NCBI GenBank assembly: GCA_022266195.1 | Contig: WHVY01000007.1 | Coordinates: 3,162,001-3,226,000, forward strand | DNA from: Tetranychus cinnabarinus | Lineage: Eukaryota > Arthropoda > Arachnida > Trombidiformes > Tetranychidae | Reading direction: 5' to 3' | Length of the DNA: 64,000 nt | Shown: positions 45,701 through 59,774 of the stretch, one piece after another | Layout of the letters: the number at the start of each line of letters is the position of its first letter | Numbering within the stretch: position 1 is the stretch's first letter | Position numbers and translations under genes: made by a program | The notes under the pieces: generated by a model | What the model saw: only the letters and a program-made list of their open reading frames with translations | What the model was told of the DNA's origin: nothing | Database searches by the model: none

Positions 45701-48700
45701 AGAAAAGGGAAGATGAAGAGTCGGAAAATTTAATAAATGATAGCGAATAAAAGGTTTGAAATTAAAAACTGAATAAGAAACAAATCAGTTTTGAAACTAT
45801 GATAGCGAAAAGCCTTGAAAAAAGCAAAACTCAGCGTAAATGTCAATATATTAAATGAATGATTATTCAACTGACCATCAATTTGTTAATGTTAATAAAA
45901 TAATCTTTTGGTATCTTGGAATCATGATGATTCCATGAAAATCCTTTAAGAAGATATAAATGTTTACTTGTTCAATTTAAGTTATCAACTATAAAGGTAT
46001 ACACGCCCACTTCAAGTTGAAATGGTCACTGAATGGGTCATCAGGAACAATAATCAATTTGGTCACTAAGAGAGAGAACAAGTTTTCTTGCTTTTTTTCA
46101 GATAAATAATCAAAAGTAATTATAATAAGTCCGGACACAGAAACTAATAACATTACTATTTTTGCACTAAGCTGAGCCAAGGCAGGTTAACACCGTTGCC
46201 CGGGTTAATGTAAAAATCAGGAAACCGCAATAAAATTTGTCTCAAGATGATGAAAAAGTGTTTTGTTGAAGAGAAGGAAAAGAAGATGAAGATGAAGAGG
46301 AGGAGAAGAAAAGTATTAGTAAAGAAGATGATCAACCAAAAGAGAGGAGGGTTAAGGCTACGGGCGGCCTTGTAATATTAGTTAAAATTTTTAAGGTTCC
46401 AGGTAAGAAGCAATTTTGAGGAAAGGAAAAAAAGTGCAAGAAAAGGTGAGGTTAAATGTCTTGAGTAACAAAGATTGAGGTCAAAATTCAATCCTGAATT
46501 GGTTTAAGTTGAAGATGATGAGAACTTATAAGTCAAGGGAAAATGGTCTGACAGCGACTTGAGGGAAAACGAGCTTTTTGCCTTTTTTTATGTTCGCAGT
46601 TGCGAAAAAAAAGACTAGAAGACAAAATGTTAAAGTTGCTTTTCTCTGGTTTTTTTCTTCCTTGCCTTGTGATGTGAAAAAAGGTAAAAAGACTGTAAAA
46701 ACTGGTTCGATGGTTGAAATAATGATCGATGAATTATGGCTTTCTTTTGCTTTTCTGCCTCTTTCTCTTGCCTATCGAACAAGAAATTATGGATGAGACA
46801 TGAAATTATCATTGAATTCGTAGTTTGGCAATGCTCAGTGTTTACACTTTGCTTTCCAAACGCCCAGCTATAAGGCCGAAGGGTGAAGTAAGAGTTGAGG
46901 TAATAAACTGAAGCAATCTAAATTCACTTTTTTTCTTGACTTCTCTTGCAACTTTGCTTCTGGAAAAAAAGCAGAGTCTCTCATTATCATCATTATCATC
47001 GTTTGCTATTAAAATAATTTTGGTAACATGGACAGCATTTAAAGAGAGTCAGAGCTTGGAAGCTTGGATAAAGTAAATCAGGTTAGCTTTGTCTTCATTT
47101 ATATTCTTATCATTTAGGATTGTGAGCATTCACACACACTGAATAATAACCTGAAATCTGGAAAATTAATATCATTATGAAACATGATGATAAACAGAGA
47201 GTTCACTTTGTAAATCAATGTTATGAAAACGATGTTGATTCAGATGGATTAGCAATGTTTGGCATTTTCAATCATCCCTGTTATTTAACCAGTTTAACCC
47301 GGATTATTTGATTAAACCTTTTGCCTTGCAGATTGTTTAATACTCACTCATTGGATTAATCATATTGAATAAACATAATAGCAAATGACATTGGAAAGTG
47401 AACAAAATTTGCAAACAATTTTCTTCTCCTTTTCGCAAAACTCGTAAATTTTGAAACCGCGATTCTAGTTAACAATTAGTCATGCATCTTAGCCATTTGA
47501 CCAGGAAAACGGTTTCATGGTGAAAAGCATAAAACAAGTAAAAGCAATCAAAGTTGTCAAAATATTGAGACAATAAACAATTTGATTAAATATTAAATTT
47601 CCGGTGCAAGAATGGCAATAATAAAACTCAACACTCATTAGATTATTAAATAAATTATGAGCAAGTAGAGGCTGAAGGAACAGACGAACAAAAAGCAATC
47701 GTTGAAATGTACTCATGATTTTGCTCATGATAATCTGTAGTAGAAAAGGCAAGAAATGATAAAAATGCATTGAATTATTATCATTAAATTTTCGCTATTA
47801 TGAAGAGAGAAAAAAAAGTGAAAGAAAAAACTTTTCTCTTCATCTAACAATTACTCTCAATACAGATGATAATATATCATGGAAACTCACAATCGATTGA
47901 TTAAAATTGATTCAGATAGTTTGTCTTTATCATCATAATAGATGTATTGATAGGTTAACCAATAAGACGCGAAATGGCGGAAAAAGATGGATGAAATGTT
48001 ACCAAATTATTTAGGTGTCATTAGTTAAGAGCAGATAAAGTGTGATAAAGATAATCAATAACTTAAGTCTAATAATAGGACAGAAAAAAAATAATATCAA
48101 GTGAAAAAGATGATTGCAATAACTGATCAAAATTAACGTTGATTAACATCACAATTGGAATGGAATCAAAAGTGAAACATTGAAAGGCGCAATTTGTGTA
48201 CAACCAAGTCTAGTTTTTTTGGGCAAAGCAAAAATCGTAATCACAATGAAGGTGATAACGAATGGATAATTTAGTTAATCAGTGAAGGAAATAAACAATA
48301 TGAGGTAATAAAAGAGGATATCAAGAGATAAATCTGTAATCAAAAGATTCATTATTATGGTTAGTTTCACTCTGTACATCAAGATTGTAACTGGTTAAAT
48401 GGCCTTTAATAATAAATCAAACTTTTTCGATAACATTATCATTTTGTTTCTATGTGAGTTGTCAATAATTTTGTGTTTTCCCATGTTTCATGAAGCTTCT
48501 AATGAGCACAAAATTGAATCAAAAGATTAAGGCTTTTTATCATGCCATCAATGATCGAAATCTATTCATTTTCAGAATACAATTCATTTTCTTGGATATT
48601 GGAGGAAAAGTTCAAAATTTTTACAAAAAAAAAGTTATTCATTTTTCATCGTTTGCTTCACAATTTCAATGTAAAACATCTTCAAATGTATCGATTAAGT

Positions 48701-51700
48701 GTCTCTGGAAAGGCAATAATCAGGTAAAGTGTTGTTAGGCTTATCATTTAAGTGTTCAATCAAATTTCATTTTTTTGCTTCACTTTACTTAAACAGTCAA
48801 TCTCTATTGATCAAATATAATAGGAAATAGATCATAATAAAATTACTTTCAATCGATTTCCATTCATTTTTTTCTTCTTCTTCTCTATCTTATCCATTCA
48901 TCTTGAAGATGAATTTTCATCGTCGACATCATCATGTTTTGTCATCTTTTTATTTCTCTCTTTGTCTTCACCTTTTCACGGTTTCCCGATTTACAGTTTT
49001 TCAATTGATTTGTTGAACAAAAAGTAACTCATAAGTCAACCTGAAAGTCAACAATTGTCAAAATTAACAATGTAATGCAAGTTTAATGGACTAATGACAA
49101 TTTACATGTTATTTTAAACTTGTCGTTATTGATGATCATGATGATATTTAACGTTACCACAATTGTAAGTCACAAATCAAGGTAATTCTGGTTTGCTTTT
49201 TGTTTCCCAGTAAACAGCTTTTCACCATTCATTGTCTAATTTGACTTTTAGGGAAATTAATGATCAAACTTTGACTTTAATTTTACAAGTAATAGAAGTG
49301 TCAATTAACTATGGTTCAACACTTGGTGATAAACATTCAATCAGCAATCAATTTAAATGAATGGCAAAAACACAATAAAGTCTAGTTAAATGGCATTCAA
49401 TGGATTGGCACTCAAATAACCAGCAAGATCAATTGGCAATAAGATAATAAATTTGGGCAAAAAATTGGTTAATTTTTACTCGACAATCTATTTAACTGCA
49501 CAAATAATACTTCAAGTTTCATTTATGATTTATATGCATGCAAAAGGCAGCAATGAATCTCAACGATCTGTACAATAACCATGTAATAGCACATCGACAA
49601 GCGACCTTCACAGAGGCAATAACAAATTAATGTTACTCAATAGCTAAAGAAATGATGATGTAAAAGTTATGGCGTGAGGTGAAAGAAACCAACAAAAAAA
49701 TATTATTATAATTATGGCAATATAATAAGTTAAATTCATTGAGATCAGTGAGGGATGTAGAGTTACAGAAGAGTTGGAAAAAAAAGTTGGAGGGCAAAGA
49801 GGGAAGATAAAAGATCATCTTCATGGTGAAATGATGAAAGGAATGGAAGAAAAGATCTGTAAGCACCAAAAATTCAACTTTAGTTCGCTTTTTCATTTTT
49901 GCTTTCTTCTTCTTCTTCACTGAGCAATCATCAATGGGACTGAAGCCAGAAGATGTTATGAACCCGAATGAGATGAATCCTTGGATTGAGTATACAATTT
50001 TTTCACCCTACTGCTCCTTTAACTCACTCTTTTCATATCTGTTTATTTATCCATTTATCCTTTTCTCTCACTGACTCTCTCTCTCTCTCTCTTTACCTTC
50101 CTCTGTTCTCTATCATTTAATCATAATCATCTTCTTGAAGGAGCCTCCCTCCATCACCAGAATGAAGAGGTTTTCATATAACTCTTAATTAGCAAGTAAC
50201 TTGCAATTTTCCTGAAACAGAAGCCGTTTCAATGTCAAAATAAAACTGCTCATTCATTTATGAATAGGATGACAGGTTTTGAGGTCTTTGTGGTCTTTGC
50301 CCTCCACATTCATAATCATCTATTTTGTTATCGCTATTAAACACAAGCTTAACATTCTGTCCAAAATCAATGATAATTTTAGCTGCAGATTTAAATCTAT
50401 CATGATGATAATGAAGATAATGACGGTGAAATGAGGCATGATTCAATGGAAAGCAAAGCAACTTTTAGATGAAACATTAAGGTGAAGAAAAAGGAAAGGC
50501 TGATAATTCATGTAAATTTATCTTTATAAGAATGTCCTTGCCATGAAAAGGATCATGACTTTTGTTTCGCTTAATTTAAACCTATCGCAATCATTTCCTC
50601 TTAACTGGACTGGTGAAAAAACATAAATCTAATTGAGCTCAATTTTACGAGTCCTACGCATAAATTGAGAAAGTTTCATTTTTATAAACTCAAGTTGTAA
50701 GTAATGACTGGATTCACCGTATACTTGGTAATGTTTCATGATTCGTTTCTTGATTCAAATTCAACTTACTCTTCATTTTGCATCAAATCCTTTTTACCAT
50801 TTTATATCATTCGCATTAAACTTACTGATAAACCATTAAAGGATTTTTCACCGAACTTCAGATTCAGAATTAGGACAAGTTTCAATAAAGTTTTTCTAAT
50901 CAGTTTTTTCTTTTGCTTTTTGCATCTTCAGTTGGAATGATGTGCATTCATTGCAACAATGCTGATCAAGAAATGGCCAAACTGGTTGATTGCGATTTGA
51001 TGAAAACACGGAAACAAAATCGTAAAAATTTGTTTTAAATTAATTTCCAATTGTAAATTGTTTTGCTCTTGAATCAACATTAATTAGATTAGTTAATTGA
51101 TTCTCACTTCCTTTTAACTTATTGATAATTAATCAAATTGAAAGCTTTGAAAAGGACTTTAAATTTTACGCCTTTCAATAAACAAAAAAAAAAGACTTTA
51201 TGATGTTAAGAAAACAACTTTTCAACTGAAAAAATATCGCTTTTAAAATATCATTTAGTTTGTTGAGTTAATAAAAATAGTAAAAGTTAACAGTACTTAA
51301 CATTTAAAGTTTTTACAATGCACAGGCTAGCTAGGACTAAGACTCATCAAGCTTCAAGCTAAACATCTTGAATCGTTTGAAACATGAGTACGTCAGTGGA
51401 AGAAAATGACTTGAAATTTGCATGAAAATTCATTAGATGATTGAAGTTTCTTCACAATTTAGAAGGAGAAAAATGATGAACCAACGAAAGTGATCAAAAG
51501 GGTTTCATGACGAAGATGATGATAATGGTGATGATTAAACATTACAAATGAACGAGAAATGTCACAAAAGAAAAGTGTAAATCTGTGAAGAAAAAAGAAG
51601 AAGAAGAAACGGAAACTTTGCTCCAGTGCTTTTTTACTTCAAGTTTCCTCTTTTTTTCAGCTCATATAAAATGGAGCAAAGAGTGTGCTTAACAAGCATA

Positions 51701-54700
51701 AATCATTGCTCATTGCAAGAGTTGAGTTTGAAATAATTTTGTGCCATGAAAAATAATAACGAAGTGAAGGCGGTTAATGCAAGAAAAACTAATCGTGAAA
51801 AGATGTTAAATTAGTTTAAATAAATCAACATCTAGTTCAATCAACGCGATGATGAAGAAAAATAATTAACACAAAATGACTACAAAAGTTGTGATTTTTT
51901 GAAACAGTTTCATTCATTAATTATTTTTGATTCAATTTTTGATTGATTAAGTTAGCACATCATGAATAACGAAACAAAATGCTCATGAAAAGTGAACAGC
52001 AACTCAAGTGGTAAAGAACCGCAGATTAAATGTAATTAGCTTGAATTGAATTTGCAAATAAAGGAATCGAGTAAAAGGAAATTAAATCATCGAAAAAATT
52101 ATCATGCATTTGGATGGAAATGAATGAAATGAAAAAAACAAATGCATAAGGTAAGTTGAAGGGAGAAAAGTTTAATGAGGAAAATGAATCAAGCTCAATG
52201 AACTGCAGATTGTTTTTGCTGTTGAAATGTAATAAAAACGGGATTCAGTTAGTAAATTGTGATTATTGAATTTTCTCGATATTAATTGAATTTAATGAAC
52301 AAGGGAAAAACAAGATTTGAACAAATAGAAGTGAAAATCAACACTTGACTATCATCATTATTATCATCATCGTGATCAATTAATACAAGGTAATAAAATG
52401 AAATGGTCATTTGATTGTTTCAATTTTTCAAGTGAATTAAATTCAATTGAAAAATCGTTAACAGTAATTCAATTTGCTCATTTTTTCCCTTTTACAGGAA
52501 AATTGTTATTCAATCATCACCAATCTCATTGTATCATCATCAACATCAACTTGGAAATGTACACCTTGACAGAATTATTATCGACTAAATATACATCAGA
52601 AAACAAATAAACAGATGCAAAAGTGAATGAGTCAGTGCAATTGTAATGGAGAAACAATGATGATATAATATTTATTACGATTAAAATTGTTTCATAAAAA
52701 GATCGCTTAACCAGAAGAGATCAAGTTTTTTGCTTCTTGTAGATGAAAAAGCTGAATGGTTAATAATACTAATCATGATCGAGCTCATCATCTGTCTATT
52801 GAACATCATGATAAAAGCTGAGTATTTTCATCCAGAAAATGAGTGAAATAAGCAAAGATAATGATTTTGCGAAAAGAAATGAGAAGCGAAAAAAAATGTT
52901 AAGAGATTGAAATTACATTGGATACACTGTAAAAGGTGAAACATTTTTCCATCGTTTCTCACTTATTATTCAATTACGGTATTCACTTGTTCACAGGTTG
53001 CATCCATAATTACAGGATAAGGCTGTTTTTTCCTGTTCCTATTTGATAAAGTTTGAAAAAATAAACAAAATTTCACCAAAATAGTGACAATTTAAATTTC
53101 GAAGCCTTTTATTTGTCAAAATCAAATCAATATTTCATCAACGTTCAATCAATTCAATTATAGTTGATAAATATTTGATTAATTCAATTTTCAATGTCAC
53201 CAATTTGCCCAGATTTGATGTTAACAATTAACAACAATTGTATCATGAAAAGGGCAACGTAATCAAAACATGAATATTGACAAAAAAATATCTTTCAATC
53301 TTTCATTTTTTAATAAGTTTTTTCACCAGCAATTTGATTTTTCAAATGAAATATCAAATGTAAAATATTGGCTTTAAGGGAAGCTTTAATAATTATAAAT
53401 GTTCAAGCCAATTAGCTGTACCATTTAACAAATCAACTAACTAATTAAAAAATGACATTGAAGTTTTTTTTGATATAAAAAAGGATGAAACAAACACAGT
53501 TTTATCATTTTCAATTAAAACGATGGAAAGGCAAAAAACAGCAAATCAACATTATTCACTTTACACATACTCAACCATCATCACTGGGTTAACCTTGAAT
53601 ACGAGAGAAAAAAAGTTTCTTATGATTTTTTTGAGCAAAAAAATGTGAAATGAATGAAATAAGGTATCGATGTCAACACTCAAGAGGAAAAATGCGCTTG
53701 TAAGACGCAATATAAAGAGTTGCGATCGTTTATTTTGTTAATTTTTTGCTTAAAATTTGCCTGTTTGCTGCTTTGTATAACTTAATACTTTTTGCTTAAA
53801 GTAAATTGTTAGTATCAACTACTTTTTTTGGGATGTAATCCAAGAAAACAATCAGCATCCAAGAATGATTCAACTTTAGGAATGTAAATCTACATGCAAC
53901 AGTTTTTACATAAACTTTTGCTTTTCGCACAAATAATTTTTCAACGTTTCTTATGAAACCCATTAACATCATTGCCAACAGCAGCAACACATTTTATTAA
54001 TGTTTGATTGCAACTCTTTTTTGTATTTTTCACTTTTCCCATCTTCATTATTGAAATTGGAAAGAAGGAAAAAAACCCTTTCAGAGTTACACTCAACTTT
54101 CATTGTATTATCATTGTAAATTAAAATTTTAATTCAAGCAACAGAAGAAGAAGTAAAAAAATTTAATTTTTTTACATTGTATCAAAATGTTTCACTGACA
54201 ATTCAAGTGAGTGTAAATTTTTTCTAATGGAACGATGAGTATGACGTATTCATTGAGGAAAAATAAGGTAATTGGTTGGATAAAATGCACATGAAGATCA
54301 GTAATGATGATGAATTAATAGGGCTAACAATTAAATGGCTGTAGATTAATTAGTGAGTTTCAAATTTTTTTTGCTTCTTTCATGGAGAAAAAAATATTCG
54401 ACTTGGGGTGAAATTTTTGCTTCTTTCCCTCAGTTGAAAAGTTAATGATGAGGTGAAAGTTTTAAGTGTAGGATGAAACCATGTTTATGATGATAATCAT
54501 CATTGTAATCATCATTATGGGCAACTTATTATTACCAGAAAGATTATACAGAAAAATTCAATTAAAGTCAATGTAATCAGAAAATTTTAGACATTGTTGC
54601 TTTATTGCTATTTTTCGGCCTCATCAATTCATTTACTAGGAAAGGCTTTTTTTGACTGGTTAACATCAAGAGACTTTTGGGTAAAAAAATATTCTGAATA

Positions 54701-57207
54701 TCATGCATTAAGAGTCATCTATTCATTATTTTATTCAATGGTAACCAATTGAAGGAACCCTGAAATTAGACTGTTACAGATAGGCTTTTTTGTTATTCTT
54801 GTTTCGTTGCTTGAAAAAAGTTTAATGATGAGTATCAGGTAAACTGGTTATGGGTATATTAGATTCAGCATATTCATTACATGATAATGAAAAAGGACAG
54901 AGTAAGAGGTAAGAATAAAAAAAGGGGAAAACTGGATAAATAAAAATAAGAAAAAAACACAAAGTCGATTTGATGTTCCAATGGTGCAATTGGAATAATA
55001 TTTAATAAAAGTAGACAGTTATATAATCATTTACTAGCTGGAATCATTCATTATCTGAATGGAAAGCATAATAAATTGATAAGGAACACAAAAAGCGAGA
55101 AAGATAAAGAGAGGAAAGAAAATTGTGATTAACAAAAGTTGGAATTGGCTTCAAGTTTCGTGTTTATTTCAGAATCTGAATCATTTTTTTTCAAGTTCAA
55201 CTTTGTTTTCAATATAATGCTCAAATTGGCCTTTTTTCATGCATAAATGTAATTTTAAGACAACATTGAAAGCAATTATGAAAATTGGTGAAAGTGTTTT
55301 GTTGATTTTACTCTTTTCATAGTTTTTTTCATGATAAATGTGATGATAATTTTTGAAAATGAAATAAACTTGAAAGATTTGAAGTAGGAATTAACTAATG
55401 CTTAATAAGAGTCAAAGGTAATCAGCCAGAAAGAATGGGAAATATTAATGAAAGGGTAAAGTAATAAATGAAAAGAGATAAAAGAGATTGTTGAATTAAA
55501 TGATAACATGAACAAAACAGATGGGACTGGTTTCGATTAAATCGATTCTGATGTTACAAGGAAGACAAGTTATATCTTCTTCTGAATGTTCAAGAAAAAC
55601 AAGAAAAAGGAGAGAAGGCTAAGTTAGGAAAAAAACGAGACAAACCAGCTAGATGGAATAAAAATGAGAGAAGATTGAAGGTAAAGTGGCAAAGAAGAAA
55701 TGTTTTTGTTCGTTTTCGTTCAGAATACAGAGGAGGAATATTCTTTGAGGAATCATCTGAAGGCATGAATAAATAACGAGAAGGCTTTTTACGAAATACA
55801 AACTTGTTTCATTGAGAATTGATAAAAAGTACCAGAAAAACTATCAACTTTGTTGTTTTCAATAAATCCTTTTTTTACATTTTCATTTTATTCTTGAGCG
55901 CAACTCCAACTCACAATAAACACCAGAAAAGGTTGAAAACCAGAATCAGATTATCTGTAATACACATTTAAATTTTCACCAAATCCCTTCGAAATTGCAA
56001 CTCATTTTATTTTGCAAATTATCATTTTTTTGAACAAGGAAAAAAACTCATCAAATGAACCCTTCAAATAAACAATTAAATGTTTCAATTTATAATGGAT
56101 TTGACAAAAAAGGCAAAATGGTTGTTGAGTGCATCAATATTTTAAATTTTTCCTCTATTTTGTGCTTCTCTTTTCATCTTGAAACTATTGATTTTCAAGA
56201 GCAATATTTTTGCATTTTGTAACTTTATTGCTTTACCTTACATTTTATTATTATAACAATATGTAATAATAATCCAATATATTTTTTTGTTTCCTTTTTC
56301 ACTTCTTCTCAACATCAACACAAACTGATTCAATAGTGAACTGAATTATGAAAAATATTGTATTTACTTTTGATATTATGTAATACATAACAGGTAAAGG
56401 AAGGGTTCATGGTTAAATGAGCTACGAAAAAATCGTTATGTTCAAAGATGAGTAAATAAGAGGTGAAGATGAAGTAAAAATATCAACAACAAAAAATTAC
56501 CAGAAAAATAAACCTAAATAAAATCGTGTGTTGAGAGAGAGAAGGAGAGAAACCGGGAGAGAAATTCAGGTGAGTGATAACAAAACAGGTAAAAAAAAGT
56601 AGGCAGGGAAGGAGGTTGAGAGAGTAAAAGAGAGAGTGAGAGGAAGAATGAGAAACAAAGAATAGAAGTTAGAAAGAGAAATGAATAGTCAGAACGAGGT
56701 TGGAAAGGAACAGAATGAAGTTAAAATGGATCGATTGGGACTTTTTTTGTTCTGTTGTTGCTGCCTCTGCTTCCAGAAGCATCATCAGCATCATCATCAT
56801 ACATATGGAGACATAAATTAGGAAGATGAGAAGAGAGGAAGAGACAAAGGAGGAAAAAAAGAGAAGTGACAAGTTCTGAAAATGGTAAAATCAATAAGAT
56901 CAACAAATGACTTAGTATTGTTTATTGTTAAGCAAAATACGGATTATTGTCGATGAGAGAGAAAACTGAGATGAATAAATTTTCTTCTCATACATATATA
57001 TCTAATAATATTTGCTTCAATTTTCGCCATTCATTTTGAGTTGGAATATCAATGGAAATAGTCAAATTTAATATTCAATATTAGATTTTCAGTTTTTTTG
57101 CTGGGTTTTTATTTTTGGTGAAACACACACAAAAATGTATTTTTGTTTTACTGTGAAAGTTAATACAATGAAAATAATGGCGATAAGTAAATCAATGTTG
57201 GACTTAC

Positions 57208-59774
57208 CTTGTTTTGAGATGTTGAATTTTTTAGCATAGGCAAACCCGTTTTGTTTTCATCATTGTTACTGTAGGTATCAATATTGGAACAATCATCAAC
57301 TTGAGTGACTTCCTTTTTCACATTAATATTCAAGTGGCCAGTTGATTTTAAATTATTATCACCGTTAACACCTAAAGCACAATCACCATTAATATCCATT
57401 GATCGTCCATTTCCATTAACTGATAGCCGTCTACTTCGCCGATTTACTCGAGTTAAGGTAACTGTTGGTGTTGTTGTTGTTGTTTCTTGCTGTTGACTTG
57501 TGGACGAGGATGATGTTGAAATGGCAAAACCAGAATTATTTGAATTTGAATTATTACTATTACTATTATGAATATTTTTAACATTATTGTATGTACTATT
57601 ATTAGAGATAGATTTAGAGTTTCGGTCAACTCCTTTTCTCCTGCTATTTCCTGGAATTTCTTTGATATGGGATTTCTTTTGAACACTTGACTGTGTCCCA
57701 TCTCGTTTACTCTTGGATGAGTTTAACGAGTTCCTAGGATTATTTATATTATTATTATTTAAATTACTATTATTAAAATTATTTGATTTAACCTCTTCAC
57801 TGGATAACGATAAAGATAATTCGCTTGTAGCTGATGGATGAGTTGCTGAAGATGAAACCAAAGCAATAGCTGCAACTGAATTCTTGTCAACCAGATCGTA
57901 ATTGATGAGATATTTTCCTAATTCTTGCAGATTGGTGAAACTTTGCTCAAGAATTCCTTCTGCCCAATCTAATATCAACCGTGTGGCCGCATTTTGAACG
58001 ATATCAGGTGAAATTGTGTGTTTACCATAGATATTGGTAGTAGAATCATTGATAGTAGAAAAATTAGCATCATTGTTAACACGGACACTGCCATCAACTC
58101 CTAAGGCTTCTTCAGTTGACGATGGATCAGACGATGAATCTTCTTCCATTGAATTTGCTTTGTTAATCCGCATATCATCACCATTAACTTTACCATTATT
58201 ATTATCATCGTTACTATTATTAACATTATTATTCAATGAGGTACTTGTGTTTGAGAGATCAGGTAAACACGGTGCAGGGAGAGTTAATCTCTTTCTTAAG
58301 CCACTATAACAATATTTTGAGTTACCTCGTTGGCCCAATCGTCGAGGTTTTACTCGAGGGAAGACATGTTTCATTGCTTTACCAAAATCAGCCACACATA
58401 GTGGTTCAAAGCTATTTGACTGACAAAAGCAACGATATTCATCGTAAACTTCGTGTTTTGGTAAGGAAACGGTTGAATCCTCTTCTAGGTGACTCTGTAT
58501 CCATGTATAAGTTTGGGCAACCTCAACGTCTGCCTTTTTACCAAAAGGGTTTCCAGGTCCTTTACTGTGGTTGACAAAAAAAAGAGAGGAAAGAAAGCAA
58601 AGTTGATTAAATTTATGAGAACAAGAGAGGTTTGTGTAAATACGTTGACTCAACATTGATAAAGAAATCAGGTAAAGAAAGAGAGAGAGAGAAAAACGAA
58701 TAAAATGAAAAGATTGATTGACAATCCTGCAAACATCAAACAATCAAAAGTGATTACGTGATAGATATTTAGATGGCACAACTTATAAATCTATTTGATG
58801 TCTTAAATATGGAAGAACAAGTCATTCTATCATCTCTGTCTTTTTCCCCATTTCTTTTGATTTTCTCTGTCTTTACCACTCTCAATATCAAGCTTTGGCG
58901 AGAATCAAGTGAGATATTTCATTTCATTGCAATTAGCAGATCGATAAAACGATGACTTGAGCCAGTGAAATATTATACTACGATGTACAATTTTCACCAT
59001 AAAATTGTATGAACTTACTGTTTAAGAGGATCATTTGATGGCGAACCACTGGGTAGTTGAATATAGAGCAACAGCTTCTCGATGTCATTGAATTGGTTTA
59101 TCTCATTCTATGAAGAGCGTACAGAAAAAGAAATCAGCAGAAAATGAAATGAGAAAAGGATGAAGTGAAGAAGTTAGTTTAAGAAGTAAAAAATCAAGGT
59201 TAATAATCATAAACATCATCATCATTATGTCTATCATTTTTATTGTTATTATTATATTCTGTTACATAAACTTAACATAGGGCAAAGGGTCAATTTGACG
59301 AAATGCTTAGTAGATAATTACGTAGATACGAGAAGAAGAAAAAAGTGTTCACAGTGACCCAATCTTTGTGAGTTGAAAAGCAATAAGAATTATAATAATG
59401 GTATTGATAATGATGGTGATGGGCTAACGCAATTCACAAAGAAACGTAAATGTGAACGACAATCAAGTTTTGGCCTACACAATGAGAATAATACAAAAAA
59501 GGAAAGAGGTACCCAAAGTAGGAAAGTAGGATAGAAAGAGAAGCAGAAAGAGAGAGAGAGAGAAACAAAGAAAAAATGAAATGAAGAATAGGAGGGATGT
59601 AAGATTGGGAAAAAAAGTGTTAAACAAAGGGATGTAATTTGGTAACTAAATGAATGCAAAAAGATGATGATGATGGTTAGTGATAGCAATGGAAAAAAAT
59701 GTACTTACGATTAGATGTGCTATCTTTTGTTTCACTTTTTCATTGGAAAGAGAATAAGATGAAGGCAAAGACAT
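57208..59774 (-). CDS. RFX7: RFX7-like transcription factor, N-terminal and DNA-binding exons
   Basis: Three exons are inferred: 59774-59709 (22 codons, ATG start, in-frame stop upstream), 59107-59019 and 58564-57208, with phases agreeing. Residues 24-43 (EINQFNDIEKLLLYIQLPSG) match the N-terminal leucine-rich helix of the RFX5/RFX7 class. Residues of about 63-144 are a winged-helix RFX DNA-binding domain: TYTWIQSHLEED, LPKHEVYDEYRCFC, ADFGKAMKHVFP and the recognition segment RRLGQRGNSKYCYSGLRKR. RFX domains bind X-box DNA. After the domain the protein becomes Asn/Ser-rich, with a more ordered block SPDIVQNAATRLILDWAEGI and a basic RVNRRSRRLSVNG segment. The last exon ends AAG/GTAAGT in phase 0, matching the start of the large exon at 28938. 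With both parts the protein is about 1,850 residues, longer than human RFX7. The dimerisation domain of RFX1-3 is absent, supporting the RFX5/7 branch. Confidence 0.88.

Larger units (their letters stand above)
28939..57207 (-). other. Very long intron(s) of the RFX7-like gene
   Basis: About 28 kb with no supported independent gene. The + strand is strongly purine-rich (GAAAAAGAG, GAGAGAAAA), so the transcribed sense strand is pyrimidine-rich. This produces many Phe/Leu/Ser-rich chance frames on the minus strand. Microsatellites include (ATC)n 34509-34533, (ATC)n 36743-36759, (GT)n 44072-44084 and (CT)n 50075-50092. A perfect 9-bp hairpin lies at 35304-35337 and a G+C-richer patch at about 45.98-46.9 kb. 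Two phase-compatible candidate micro-exons lie at 42749-42773 and 32481-32530. Without them, the flanking exons also join in phase 0. Confidence 0.7.
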
